A DNA stretch of 64,000 nucleotides from Bog-756 sp963806455. Lineage in GTDB: Bacteria > Actinomycetota > Acidimicrobiia > Acidimicrobiales > RAAP-2. The DNA lies in contig CAWDXZ010000003.1 of NCBI GenBank assembly GCA_963806455.1, positions 271,986 to 335,985 on the forward strand, written 5' to 3'. A model generated the notes under the pieces. The model saw only the letters and a program-made list of their open reading frames with translations, was not told the DNA's origin and ran no database searches. The position numbers and the translations under genes were made by a program. Shown here piece after piece: positions 26,799-34,780 of the stretch (positions are counted from its first letter, which is position 1; every line of letters begins with the position of its first letter).

Positions 26799-27704
26799 AT
26801 GGCTCTTTCCGCGGTGGCGCCGCCCCGCCGCCTGTCTGCCGGGTCCCGCCTGGGTGCCTACGTGGCGCTGACCAAGCCGCGCATCATCGAGCTGCTGCTG
26901 GTCACCACCCTGCCGACCATGATCGTGGCCCAGCGCGGGCTGCCCCCGGTGTGGCTGATGGCCGCCACCTTGGTCGGCGGGGCCCTGGCCGCCGGCGGGG
27001 CCAACGCCATCAACATGTACGTCGACCGGGACATCGACAAGCTCATGCGCCGCACGGCCGGGCGCCCCCTGGTGACCGGGGCGGTCACCCCGGCGGCGGC
27101 GCTGGCCTTCGCCGTGGCGCTGGAGGTCCTCGCCTTCGTCGAGCTGTCCACCCTGGTCAACCTGCTGTCGGCCGTCCTCGCCCTGTCGGCCACCCTCTTC
27201 TACGTCTTCGTCTACACCCTGTGGCTGAAGCGCACCTCGAGCCAGAACATCGTGATCGGGGGGGCGGCCGGGGCGGTCCCCGTGCTGGTCGGCTGGGCCG
27301 CCGTCACCGACCGCCTGGCCTGGACCCCCGTGGTGCTCTTCGCCCTCATCTTCGTGTGGACCCCGCCGCACTTCTGGGCCCTGGCCGTCAAGTACCGGGA
27401 CGACTACCGCACGGCCGGGGTGCCCATGCTCCCGGCCGTGTCGACGGCGAGGCGCACGGCGACAGAGATCCTCTTCTACAGCGTCCTCCTCGTGGCCGTC
27501 TCCCTTCTCCTCGGCGCCGTCGCCCACCTCGGTGCCTTCTACCTCACCGCCGCCGCCGTGCTCGGGCTGGTGTTCGTGGCACTCGCCGTCAAGCTCTTCC
27601 GACGGGCCACCCCCAAGGTGGCCATGCAGCTCTTCAGCTACTCGATCACCTATCTGACCCTGCTGTTCGTGCTCATGGCGGTGGCCGTCTTCATCACCCG
27701 TTGA
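26799..27704 (+). CDS. ctaB: Protohaem IX farnesyltransferase (haem O synthase)
   Basis: A UbiA-superfamily membrane prenyltransferase of 301 aa that adds farnesyl to haem B. The first Asp-rich motif is in NAINMYVDRDIDKLMRRT (N-x-x-D-x-x-x-D), with a second polar loop after WTPPHFWALAVKYRDDY. YVALTKPRIIELLLVTT is the usual family opening. ATG 26799 is used; an in-frame start about 13 codons upstream is possible. It is divergent from ctaA and 16 bases before a TlpA-like thioredoxin gene, consistent with a cytochrome oxidase assembly locus. Confidence 0.94.
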   Translation: MALSAVAPPRRLSAGSRLGAYVALTKPRIIELLLVTTLPTMIVAQRGLPPVWLMAATLVGGALAAGGANAINMYVDRDIDKLMRRTAGRPLVTGAVTPAAALAFAVALEVLAFVELSTLVNLLSAVLALSATLFYVFVYTLWLKRTSSQNIVIGGAAGAVPVLVGWAAVTDRLAWTPVVLFALIFVWTPPHFWALAVKYRDDYRTAGVPMLPAVSTARRTATEILFYSVLLVAVSLLLGAVAHLGAFYLTAAAVLGLVFVALAVKLFRRATPKVAMQLFSYSITYLTLLFVLMAVAVFITR

Positions 27705-27720
27705 CGCCCGGGCCCCGCCC

Positions 27721-28374
27721 TTGACCGGCGGTCCGACCCCGCGGCCCGGGTCCGGAGCCGGCCCGGCCGAGACGGTGGAGACCGCCCCGCCCGCGGCCGG
27801 GCCCCACCCACCCCGGCCGCCCCGACGGCTTCGGGCCCTGTTGATCGGCACGGCCATCGCCGCCGGCCTGGCCGTGTTCCTCTTCGTCGGCCTCGGCACG
27901 ACGTCGGGGACCGCTCCCGGTTCGGGCGGGGTGGTGGCGGCGGGCGACATGGCCCCCGGCTTCTCGGTGCCGTCGCTCACCGGTGGGCGGGCGGTCGACC
28001 TCGACGCCCTCGGCGCGGCCCGTCACCGCCCGGTGGTGCTCAACTTCTTCGCCTCGTGGTGCGGGCCCTGCCAGCAGGAGACGCCGCTGCTGGCCCGGAC
28101 GGCGGCGACGGCCAAGGCCAGGCACTCCCCCGTGCAGTTCATCGGCGTCGACGTGGCCGATTCGGCCGCCAACGCCATCCCCTTCGTGCAGCGGTCGATG
28201 ATCGGCTACCCGGTCGGCACCGACGCCGACCTGCGGGTGGCGGCCGGGCTGTACGGGCTGAACGGCGAGCCGTCCACCTTCTTCATCGACTCGTCGGGCC
28301 GGGTGGTGGCCCACGTCATCGGGGCCGTCGACCAGGGCCAGCTCGATCGGTGGCTCCACCGCCTCACGGCCTGA
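27721..28374 (+). CDS. TlpA/ResA-like membrane-anchored thioredoxin
   Basis: A 217-aa protein: a Pro-rich cytoplasmic N-terminus of about 40 residues, one membrane anchor (LLIGTAIAAGLAVFLFVGLG), then an extracytoplasmic thioredoxin fold with redox motif NFFASWCGPCQQE and cis-proline loop NGEPSTFFID. Members reduce apocytochrome or copper-site cysteines outside the membrane. Next to ctaB and ctaA, it may serve oxidase or cytochrome c maturation; that role is inference. The start is a TTG at 27721; alternative starts inside the Pro-rich region cannot be excluded. Confidence 0.85.
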   Translation: MTGGPTPRPGSGAGPAETVETAPPAAGPHPPRPPRRLRALLIGTAIAAGLAVFLFVGLGTTSGTAPGSGGVVAAGDMAPGFSVPSLTGGRAVDLDALGAARHRPVVLNFFASWCGPCQQETPLLARTAATAKARHSPVQFIGVDVADSAANAIPFVQRSMIGYPVGTDADLRVAAGLYGLNGEPSTFFIDSSGRVVAHVIGAVDQGQLDRWLHRLTA

Positions 28375-28419
28375 GCGGCGCGGCTCACTCCCGACGGGGG
28401 GCTCACGCCCGACGGGGGC

Positions 28420-29160
28420 TCACTCCCAACGGAAGGCCAACCCGGCCGCCACCGGCGCGGCCACCGCCCACACCACGAGCACGACCCAGTCGAGGGCGGG
28501 CACCGCCGTCCCCCGCCCGAGGGTGGCGTGGAGGGCGTCGGCCAGGGCGGAGGCGGGCAGCACCTTGGCCACCCCGGCCAGCCATCCGGGCAGCTTGGCC
28601 AGGGGGATGAGCATGCCCCCGAGGAGCAGCAGCACCACGAAGAGGGCGTTGACCACGGCCAGGTTGACCAGCGGCTTGAGCCGGCCGGCCAGCAGCAGCC
28701 CGATCCCCCCGAAGGCGACGGTGCCGAGCACCATGGTGACGACCGCCGCCCCCACCAGGGCACCGCCCCCGCCCGGGCCGCCGGGGCTCCAGCCGAGGCC
28801 GTAGCCCACGGCCACCAGCACGCCGGCCTGGACCAGCTCGACGGCCACGATGGCGGCGATCTTGGCGGCGAGCAACCGGGGCCGGCCGAGGGGGGTGGTG
28901 CCGAGGCGCTTGAGCACGCCGTAGCCGCGGTCGAAGCCGGTGCCGATGCCGAGGGCGGTCATGGCCGTCGACATGACGGCCAGCGCCAGGACGCCCGGCA
29001 CCAGGAAGTCGACGGGGTGGGGCGTGCCGGTCGGCAGCACATGCACTCCGGCGAAGAAGACGAGGAAGAGGACGGGGATGCCGAGGGTGAGGAAGAGGGT
29101 CTCGCCGTTGGTCACCATCATGGTGACCTCGGCCCGAAGCTGGGCGGTGAGCGGCCTCAC
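28420..29160 (-). CDS. ABC-2 type transporter permease
   Basis: A 246-aa integral membrane protein with six hydrophobic segments. ETLFLTLGIPVLFLVFFAGV is the first; FLVPGVLALAVMSTAMTALGIG, FDRGYGVLKRLGTTPL and GGMLIPLAKLPGWL are typical of ABC-2 drug/polysaccharide export permeases. The GTG at 29160 overlaps the stop of the ATPase gene (GTGA), so the two subunits are translationally coupled. Substrate unknown; daunorubicin-type exporters have the same architecture. Confidence 0.88.
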   Translation of the reverse strand: MRPLTAQLRAEVTMMVTNGETLFLTLGIPVLFLVFFAGVHVLPTGTPHPVDFLVPGVLALAVMSTAMTALGIGTGFDRGYGVLKRLGTTPLGRPRLLAAKIAAIVAVELVQAGVLVAVGYGLGWSPGGPGGGGALVGAAVVTMVLGTVAFGGIGLLLAGRLKPLVNLAVVNALFVVLLLLGGMLIPLAKLPGWLAGVAKVLPASALADALHATLGRGTAVPALDWVVLVVWAVAAPVAAGLAFRWE

Positions 29161-30146
29161 CGCGGCAGGTCCGGGGCGGGGCGGGGGCCGTCGGGCGGGA
29201 CGTCCCCCCCGGAGCCGGTGATGGCCAGGTAGGCCTCTTCCAACGAGCGGCCGGTGCGCAGGTCGCGGAGGGCGAGGTCGCGCTCGGCCAGCCACCCGGC
29301 GAGGACCGCCACCAGTGCCGGCGTGGCGACCTCCCCGCTCGGGTCCACCCGGTAGGAGCCGGGCCGCTCCTCCACCACCGTCGTGCCCACCCCGATGGTC
29401 CGGGCCAGCAGGCCGGTGTCGATGGACGGCTCGGTCGAGAAGCGGATCGATCCGTCCGCCGTGCCGGCGGCCAGGGCGGCCGGCGAACCTTCGGCCAGCC
29501 GGCGGCCGTGGTCGATGATCACCACGTGGTCGGCCAACCGCTCGGCCTCGGCCAGCTCGTGGGTGGTGAGTACCACGCAACGGCCGTGGCGGCGCTGGTC
29601 GGCGATGATGTCGCGCACGACGATGCGCCCCTCCGGGTCGACCCCGGCGGTGGGCTCGTCGAGGAAGAGGGCGTCGGGCCGGCCCACCAGGGCGAGGGCC
29701 AGCGACAGCCGCTGCTGCTCGCCCCCGGACAGCCGCCGCCACGGGGTGCGGCGGACGGTACCCAGGCCGACCAGTTCGAGCAGGGCGTCGGGGTCTTCGG
29801 GGTCGTCGTAGTAGCGGGCGAACAGGTGGGCCACCTGGTGGGCGTTGAGCGAGGGGTAGATGCCGCCCCGCTGGAGCATCACCCCGAGGCGGGGGACGAG
29901 GGCGACGTGGTCGGCGCGGGGATCGAGGCCGAGGACCCGCACCGACCCGGCGGCCAGGCGGCGGTAGCCCTCGAGGGCCTCGACGGTGCTGGTCTTGCCG
30001 GCGCCGTTCGGCCCGAGCAGGGCGACGACCTGGCCGCGGTGGGCGGTGAAGGAGAGACGGTCGACGGCCAGTGTCCGGCCGTACCGGATCACCGCGCCGT
30101 CGCAGACCACGGCCGCTGGGCCCGGCGGCTCATGGGCCTCGTTCAC
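29157..30146 (-). CDS. ABC transporter ATP-binding protein
   Basis: A 329-aa ATPase with Walker A LLGPNGAGKTS, Q-loop VMLQRGGIYPSL, signature LSGGEQQR, Walker B ALFLDEPTAGVDP and switch histidine LTTHELAEAE, followed by the about 90-residue C-terminal domain found in DrrA/CcmA-type export ATPases. GTG 30146 is used; ATG 30176 is a second choice, but would share the palindromic CATG with the serS start on the other strand and leave no promoter room. Pairs with the ABC-2 permease downstream. Confidence 0.92.
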   Translation of the reverse strand: MNEAHEPPGPAAVVCDGAVIRYGRTLAVDRLSFTAHRGQVVALLGPNGAGKTSTVEALEGYRRLAAGSVRVLGLDPRADHVALVPRLGVMLQRGGIYPSLNAHQVAHLFARYYDDPEDPDALLELVGLGTVRRTPWRRLSGGEQQRLSLALALVGRPDALFLDEPTAGVDPEGRIVVRDIIADQRRHGRCVVLTTHELAEAERLADHVVIIDHGRRLAEGSPAALAAGTADGSIRFSTEPSIDTGLLARTIGVGTTVVEERPGSYRVDPSGEVATPALVAVLAGWLAERDLALRDLRTGRSLEEAYLAITGSGGDVPPDGPRPAPDLPR

Positions 30147-30174
30147 GGAGGGCCACGCTACCGTTGTCCCCGAC

Positions 30175-31458
30175 ATGATCGATATCCATGTGGTGCGGGA
30201 GGACAGCGCCGCGGTGAAGGCCGCGCTCAAGCGGCGCGGGGTGGACGAGGCCGACGTCGACCGGCTGGTCGGCCTGGACGAGGAGGCCCGTTCGGCCGTG
30301 GGACGGCGCGACGACCTCCGGTCACAGGTGAAGGCGCTGTCGAGGCAGGTGGGCGCGGCCCGCAAGTCCGGGGACGGCACCGCCGAGGAGCTGGCCACCC
30401 GCAGTCGGGAGCTCGGCGAGGAGGAGCGCGTCCTCAACGCGCGGGCCGATGCCGCCCAGGACGCGGTGCGCCGGGCCCTCCTGGTCCTGCCCAACCTGCC
30501 GGCGGACGACGCCCCCGACGGAGACGGCCCGGCGGACAACCGGGTCGTCCGTACCTGGCCCGACACCGCACCGACCTACACCGAGGCCCAACGGGTGCCG
30601 CACTGGGAGGTCGGCGCCGAGCTGGGCCTGCTGGACATGGAGCGCGGCGCCAAGCTGGCCGGCTCGATGTTCCCGCTGTTCCGCGGGTTCGGCGCCCGGT
30701 TGCTCCGCGCCCTCACCTCACTCGCCCTCGACCGGCACGCCGACGCCTTCGAGGAGGTGCGGCCGCCCACCCTGGTGCTGACCGAGACCATGACGTCCAC
30801 CGGCCACCTGCCCAAGTTCGAGGACGACGCCTACCACATCGAGCGCGACGACCTGTGGGCCATCCCCACGGCCGAGGTCCCGCTCACCTCGATGTGCCGG
30901 GGTGACATCCTCGACGAGACCGACCTCCCGCTGCGCCTCACCGCGGTCACCGCCTGCTTCCGCCGGGAGGCGGGCGCGGCCGGCCGTGACACGAGGGGTC
31001 TGCTCCGGGTGCACGAGTTCGACAAGGTCGAGCTGTTCGCCTACGCCACGCCCGAGCAGGCCCCGGCCCTGCACGCCGACATGGTCGACCGGGCCGAGTC
31101 GCTGCTCCGGGTCCTCGGCCTGCGCTACCGGGTGGTCGACCTGTGCACGGGGGACCTGGGTGACTCGTCCGCCCGCACCTTCGACCTCGAGGTCTACGCC
31201 CCCGGTGTCGACCAGTGGCTCGAGGTCTCGTCGGTCAGCTGGTTCGCCGACTACCAGGCCCGCCGGGCCAACATCCGGTACCGGCCGTCGGGCGGCGCGC
31301 CGGCGCTGGTGCACACCCTCAACGGCTCGGCGCTGGCCTGGCCGCGCATCTGGGCCGCGCTGGTCGAGACGGGTCGCCGACCCGACGGCTCGGTGGTGCT
31401 CCCCGAGGCCCTCGGCCCCTATCTGCGGGGTGAGACGGTCATCGGCACAGGCGGGTGA
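30175..31458 (+). CDS. serS: Seryl-tRNA synthetase
   Basis: SerRS (427 aa) charges tRNA-Ser. An N-terminal antiparallel coiled-coil arm (about residues 25-105) precedes the class II core: motif 2 ACFRREAGAAGRDTRGLLRVHEFDKVELF (in part) and motif 3 LNGSALAWPRIWAALVE. The serine-specific TAEVPLTS and EVSSVSWFADYQARRANIRY are present. ATG 30175 begins the usual MIDIHVVRED. The preceding intergenic space is only 28 bases if the divergent ABC ATPase starts at 30146, so the serS promoter must overlap that gene. Its stop overlaps the hydrolase GTG. Confidence 0.97.
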   Translation: MIDIHVVREDSAAVKAALKRRGVDEADVDRLVGLDEEARSAVGRRDDLRSQVKALSRQVGAARKSGDGTAEELATRSRELGEEERVLNARADAAQDAVRRALLVLPNLPADDAPDGDGPADNRVVRTWPDTAPTYTEAQRVPHWEVGAELGLLDMERGAKLAGSMFPLFRGFGARLLRALTSLALDRHADAFEEVRPPTLVLTETMTSTGHLPKFEDDAYHIERDDLWAIPTAEVPLTSMCRGDILDETDLPLRLTAVTACFRREAGAAGRDTRGLLRVHEFDKVELFAYATPEQAPALHADMVDRAESLLRVLGLRYRVVDLCTGDLGDSSARTFDLEVYAPGVDQWLEVSSVSWFADYQARRANIRYRPSGGAPALVHTLNGSALAWPRIWAALVETGRRPDGSVVLPEALGPYLRGETVIGTGG

Positions 31459-32276
31459 CGGGCGGGGCCGTGGAGGGGAAACGATCGTCGGTGAGCGGGG
31501 CGGGCGGCGTCGAGATCGGGCTCATGACCGCCGGGGCGGGTCCCTCCCTCCTGCTCGTCCACGGTGGTGTGGGCCAGATCGAGCGGTGGGAGCCGATGTG
31601 GGCCGCCCTCACCGCCCGCTGGCAGGTGACGGCGATGGATCGCCGGGGGCGGGGCTCGAGCGGTGACGCCGACCAGTACTCGTTGGAGGCGGAGTTCGAG
31701 GATGTGGCCTCGGTCGCCGCCGCGCTGGGCGGGGAGGCGGGCCGGCCCGTGGACGTCTTCGCCCACAGCTACGGTGCGACCTGCACGCTCGGAGCCGCGG
31801 GCCGCCCCCCCGCACCCTTCCGGCGGCTGGTGCTGTACGAACCACCCGGCCCCGAGACCGTCTCACCGGAATGGGTGGACCGGGTGGCGGCCATGGTCGG
31901 CGCCGGTAAGCCGGGACGGGCCATGGTGAGCTTTCTGACGGAGATCATCGGCCTCTCCGGCGAGGAGGTGGAGGAGCTCAAGAACGCCCCCCCGGCGTAC
32001 GACATCCTCTCCGTCCTGACGGCCACGTTGCCGCGCGAGGGGACCGCCCTCCTGACGGCCGATCCGGCCCGCTCGGCCTCGTCGGTGACCTGTCCGACCC
32101 TGTTCCTCGTGGGGGAGACCAGCCCACCGTGGGCCACCGACGTCACCCGGATGGCCGCCGGCGCCATCCCCGAGTCCGAGGTCGTCCTCCTGCCCGGTGT
32201 CGGGCACGAGGCCATCGACGCCGCACCGGGCCGGCTGGTCCGGGAGCTGGAGCGGTTCCTCGTCGACCGGAGCTGA
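31455..32276 (+). CDS. Alpha/beta-hydrolase fold protein
   Basis: A 273-aa hydrolase. LLLVHGGVGQIERW holds the oxyanion-hole HG, VFAHSYGA is the nucleophile elbow (Ser; the usual GxSxG is AxSxG here), TLFLVGETSPPW carries the acid region, and GVGHEAID provides the catalytic His. The closest resemblance is to small esterase/haloperoxidase-type hydrolases; the substrate cannot be inferred. GTG 31455 overlaps the serS stop. It converges on regX3 with a single base between stop codons. Confidence 0.85.
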   Translation: MTGGAVEGKRSSVSGAGGVEIGLMTAGAGPSLLLVHGGVGQIERWEPMWAALTARWQVTAMDRRGRGSSGDADQYSLEAEFEDVASVAAALGGEAGRPVDVFAHSYGATCTLGAAGRPPAPFRRLVLYEPPGPETVSPEWVDRVAAMVGAGKPGRAMVSFLTEIIGLSGEEVEELKNAPPAYDILSVLTATLPREGTALLTADPARSASSVTCPTLFLVGETSPPWATDVTRMAAGAIPESEVVLLPGVGHEAIDAAPGRLVRELERFLVDRS

Positions 32277-32277
32277 G

Positions 32278-33057
32278 TTAGTCGGCGGGCGCATCGAAGC
32301 GGTAGCCCACGCCGCGGATGGTGGTGATCAGCTTGGGCGAGGAGGGGTCCTCCTCGATGTGGGTGCGCAGCCGCTTGATGTGCACGTCGAGGGTCTTGGT
32401 GTCCCCGAAGTAGTCCGACCCCCAGATGCGGTCGATGAGGACGTCGCGGGTGAGCAGGCGCCCGGCGTTCTCCATCAGCAGGGACAGGAGCTCGAACTCC
32501 TTGCGCCGGAGATGGACGTCCACGCCGCGGATGAACACCAGATGGCGGTCGGGGTCGATCTGGATGCCACCCGCCTCGAGGACAGCCGAGCCGCCGGGGT
32601 GTCCGGGACCGGAGCCCGGCCCGGGCCCGCCGTCGAGCTCACCGTCACGGCCGGCCTCGGGGGGCGGGGTGCGCCGGAGGACGGCCCGCATGCGGGCCAC
32701 CAGCTCGCGGAGGCGGTAGGGCTTGGCCACGTAGTCGTCGGCCCCGACCTCGAGGCCGACGACGGTGTCGATCTCGGTGCCCTTGGCCGTGACCATGATG
32801 ATGGGCACCGACGACCGGGCCCGGATGGAGCGGCACACGTCGATGCCCGACAGCCGGGGCAGCATCAGGTCGAGCAGCACCAGGTCGGGTTCGACGGTGG
32901 CGAACAGACGGAGGGCCTCGTTGCCGTCGCGGGCCACGGTGACGGCGAACCCCTCGCGGGCCAGGCCGATGACCAGGGCGTCGATGAAGGACTCGTCGTC
33001 CTCGGCCAGGAGGACCTTGGTCCGCGTCTCGTCGGCCGTCGCCGGCTGGACGCTCAT
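32278..33057 (-). CDS. regX3: OmpR/PhoB-family response regulator, RegX3-like
   Basis: A 259-aa regulator: receiver domain with acidic pair LLAEDDES, phospho-acceptor Asp about residue 63 in LVLLDLMLP and switch Lys in ADDYVAKPYRL, a Gly/Pro-rich linker of about 30 residues (longer than usual), then a PhoB-type winged helix (FELLSLLMENAGRLLTRDVLID, TLDVHIKRLRTHIE). Its ATG overlaps the kinase stop. Resembles RegX3, the phosphate-starvation regulator of actinobacteria; the symbol is by similarity, and no phoU or pst gene is in view. Confidence 0.88.
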   Translation of the reverse strand: MSVQPATADETRTKVLLAEDDESFIDALVIGLAREGFAVTVARDGNEALRLFATVEPDLVLLDLMLPRLSGIDVCRSIRARSSVPIIMVTAKGTEIDTVVGLEVGADDYVAKPYRLRELVARMRAVLRRTPPPEAGRDGELDGGPGPGSGPGHPGGSAVLEAGGIQIDPDRHLVFIRGVDVHLRRKEFELLSLLMENAGRLLTRDVLIDRIWGSDYFGDTKTLDVHIKRLRTHIEEDPSSPKLITTIRGVGYRFDAPAD

Positions 33058-34292
33058 GCCGAGTACTCCGGCGGGCTGGGCAGGACCAGGGTGAACGTCG
33101 AGCCCTCGCCCTCGCGTGAGTCGACCTCGACCCGGCCCTGGTGGTTGCTGGCCACGTGCCGGACGATCGAGAGCCCGAGCCCGGTGCCCCCCGAGTCGCG
33201 GCTGCGCCCGTGGTCGACGCGGTAGAAGCGCTCGAAGATCCGCTCGAGGTCGCGGGTGGGGATGCCGACGCCGGAGTCGGTCACGGCCAGCTTGATCTCG
33301 CCGTTGGACTGACTGCCGGACACGTGCACCACCGCGTTCTCGTAGGAGAAGGTGACCGCGTTCTCGAGCAGGCTGTGGATGGCTGAGACCAGCTGGCGTC
33401 GGTCGCCGATGACATGGACGGGTGGGCTCGGCTCATGGAGCGCGATGGTAATGCGCCGCTGCTCGGCGGCGGAGCGGACCCGCTCGACGGCCTCGGCCAT
33501 GACCAGGTTGACGTAGATGGGCTCCCGGGGCGGGTCCTCCTCGGACTCGATGCGGCTCAGGTCGAGCAGGTCGTCGATGATCCGGCTCACCCGGAAGGCC
33601 TCGGCGTGGATCCGTGAGGCCAGCCGCTGGGCCACCTCGGGATCGGGCTCGACGGTGAGGGTCTCGGCCAACAGCCCGAGGGCCCCCATCGGGGTCTTGA
33701 GCTCGTGGCTCACGTTGGCCACGAAGTCCCGCCGGATCTCCTCGAGCCGGCGCCGTTCGGAGACGTCTTCGATGATGGCGATGACCCCGAGGGGCCGCCG
33801 CCCGTCGTCGATGAGCCGGGTGCGCACGGTGAGGGTTTGGCGGGGCGGCCCATAGAGGTCGAGGGTGCGCTCGGCCGAGCCCTCCTGCCAGGCGTTCTCC
33901 AGCAACTCGGTCACCGCCTGGGCGGCCAGGGCGTCCCCGTGGCGGTTGCTCATCAGCCCCAGCGCCCGGGCGTTGCGGAAGGCCACGTCCCCGTTCTCGT
34001 CGCAGACGATGACCCCTTGGGGGAGGGTGTCGAGGGCCCGTCGCAGTCGGATGGCGTCGGAGCTGGCCTCGGTGACCGCCTCGGCCGCCTCCCCGGTCAC
34101 CCGCTCGAGGTGCATGAGCACCGAGTCCACCGTGCCCTCGTCGGGGGGCTCGACCCCGAGCCGGTTGGACAGGGCGACCAGGCGTTGCTGGAGGGACCGC
34201 CGGCCGGCCCGGCGGCCGAGCCGGGCGGCGATGACGACGGCGAGCGCGGCCACCACGCCCAGCGCGATGTACCCGATCACGTACGACTTCAC
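33054..34292 (-). CDS. senX3: Sensor histidine kinase, SenX3-like
   Basis: A 412-aa kinase: one N-terminal membrane segment (YVIGYIALGVVAALAVVIAA), a PAS-like domain (ALDTLPQGVIVCDENGDVAFRN), H-box FVANVSHELKTPMGAL (phospho-acceptor His196), N-box LLENAVTFSYE, G1 DSGVGIP, F-box FERFYRVD and G2 GGTGLGLSIV. The single membrane helix with cytoplasmic PAS is the SenX3 layout. First gene of a two-gene unit with the regulator (ATGA). Divergent from the type IV secretion-like operon, with 118 AT-rich bases between. Confidence 0.9.
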   Translation of the reverse strand: MKSYVIGYIALGVVAALAVVIAARLGRRAGRRSLQQRLVALSNRLGVEPPDEGTVDSVLMHLERVTGEAAEAVTEASSDAIRLRRALDTLPQGVIVCDENGDVAFRNARALGLMSNRHGDALAAQAVTELLENAWQEGSAERTLDLYGPPRQTLTVRTRLIDDGRRPLGVIAIIEDVSERRRLEEIRRDFVANVSHELKTPMGALGLLAETLTVEPDPEVAQRLASRIHAEAFRVSRIIDDLLDLSRIESEEDPPREPIYVNLVMAEAVERVRSAAEQRRITIALHEPSPPVHVIGDRRQLVSAIHSLLENAVTFSYENAVVHVSGSQSNGEIKLAVTDSGVGIPTRDLERIFERFYRVDHGRSRDSGGTGLGLSIVRHVASNHQGRVEVDSREGEGSTFTLVLPSPPEYSA

Positions 34293-34371
34293 CGCCTAAG
34301 CATGACAGGCCGGTGGTGGGGCGACGGTGACCGTGGGCTGGTGATCGAAACATCATGAAAATACAAAGAAC

Positions 34372-34403
34372 ATATTGAAATATCGGTGGACCGTTCTTAC
34401 GCT
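34372..34403 (+). promoter_or_regulatory. Promoter of the type IV secretion-like operon, with palindrome over the -35
   Basis: TTGAAA (34375-34380), 17 bases, TACGCT (34398-34403). The next gene starts with ATG at 34411, 8 bases after the -10 box, and no ribosome-binding site is visible, so the message is probably leaderless. The perfect 12-bp palindrome ATATTGAAATAT (34372-34383) covers the -35. The upstream 40 bases are very AT-rich for this genome. Confidence 0.65.
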
Positions 34404-34410
34404 GTCTCCC

Positions 34411-34779
34411 ATGATCCCGATCCCGATCCCGGCCCCGCTCGTCACGACCCCACTCGCCACGGCTCTCCGCCCCCCGGCCGGGCCCGCCACTGTCCGGCTG
34501 GCCGACGTGGTCAACATGCACCCGGACCCCAACGCGCTCCCCGGTGGCCAGGTGCTCCAGAACCTGATGAACGGCCTGGACAGCTGGGCCCTGGCGCTGG
34601 CCCTGGTGGGCCTGGTCATCGGGGCGGCCGCCTGGGCGCTCGGGTCCCACGGGCAGAACTACCAGCAGAGCTTCGTCGGCCGCCGGGCCGTGCTGATCTC
34701 GGGGCTGGCCGCCCTGCTGATCGGCGCAGGACCGGGCATTGTGAGCTTCTTCTTCAACGCCGGCTCGGGCGTGCACTGA
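34411..34779 (+). CDS. Small membrane protein, VirB2/TrbC-like (putative T4SS pilin-position subunit)
   Basis: A 122-aa protein with a Pro-rich N-terminal segment (MIPIPIPAPLVTTPLATAL, perhaps a weak signal), then two hydrophobic helices (WALALALVGLVIGAAAWAL and AVLISGLAALLIGAGPGIV) joined by a short polar loop with GSHGQNYQQSFVGRR. Size, two-helix plan and place at the head of a secretion operon match VirB2/TrbC-like subunits and the small membrane proteins that precede SCO6880 clusters; sequence alone would not prove it. One base separates its stop from the next GTG. Likely leaderless. Confidence 0.7.
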   Translation: MIPIPIPAPLVTTPLATALRPPAGPATVRLADVVNMHPDPNALPGGQVLQNLMNGLDSWALALALVGLVIGAAAWALGSHGQNYQQSFVGRRAVLISGLAALLIGAGPGIVSFFFNAGSGVH

Positions 34780-34780
34780 G

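Noticed and set aside
30174..30177. Shared CATG as start of both serS and the divergent ABC ATPase
   Set aside because: It would leave no space for either promoter; GTG 30146 for the ATPase is more plausible, though not proven.
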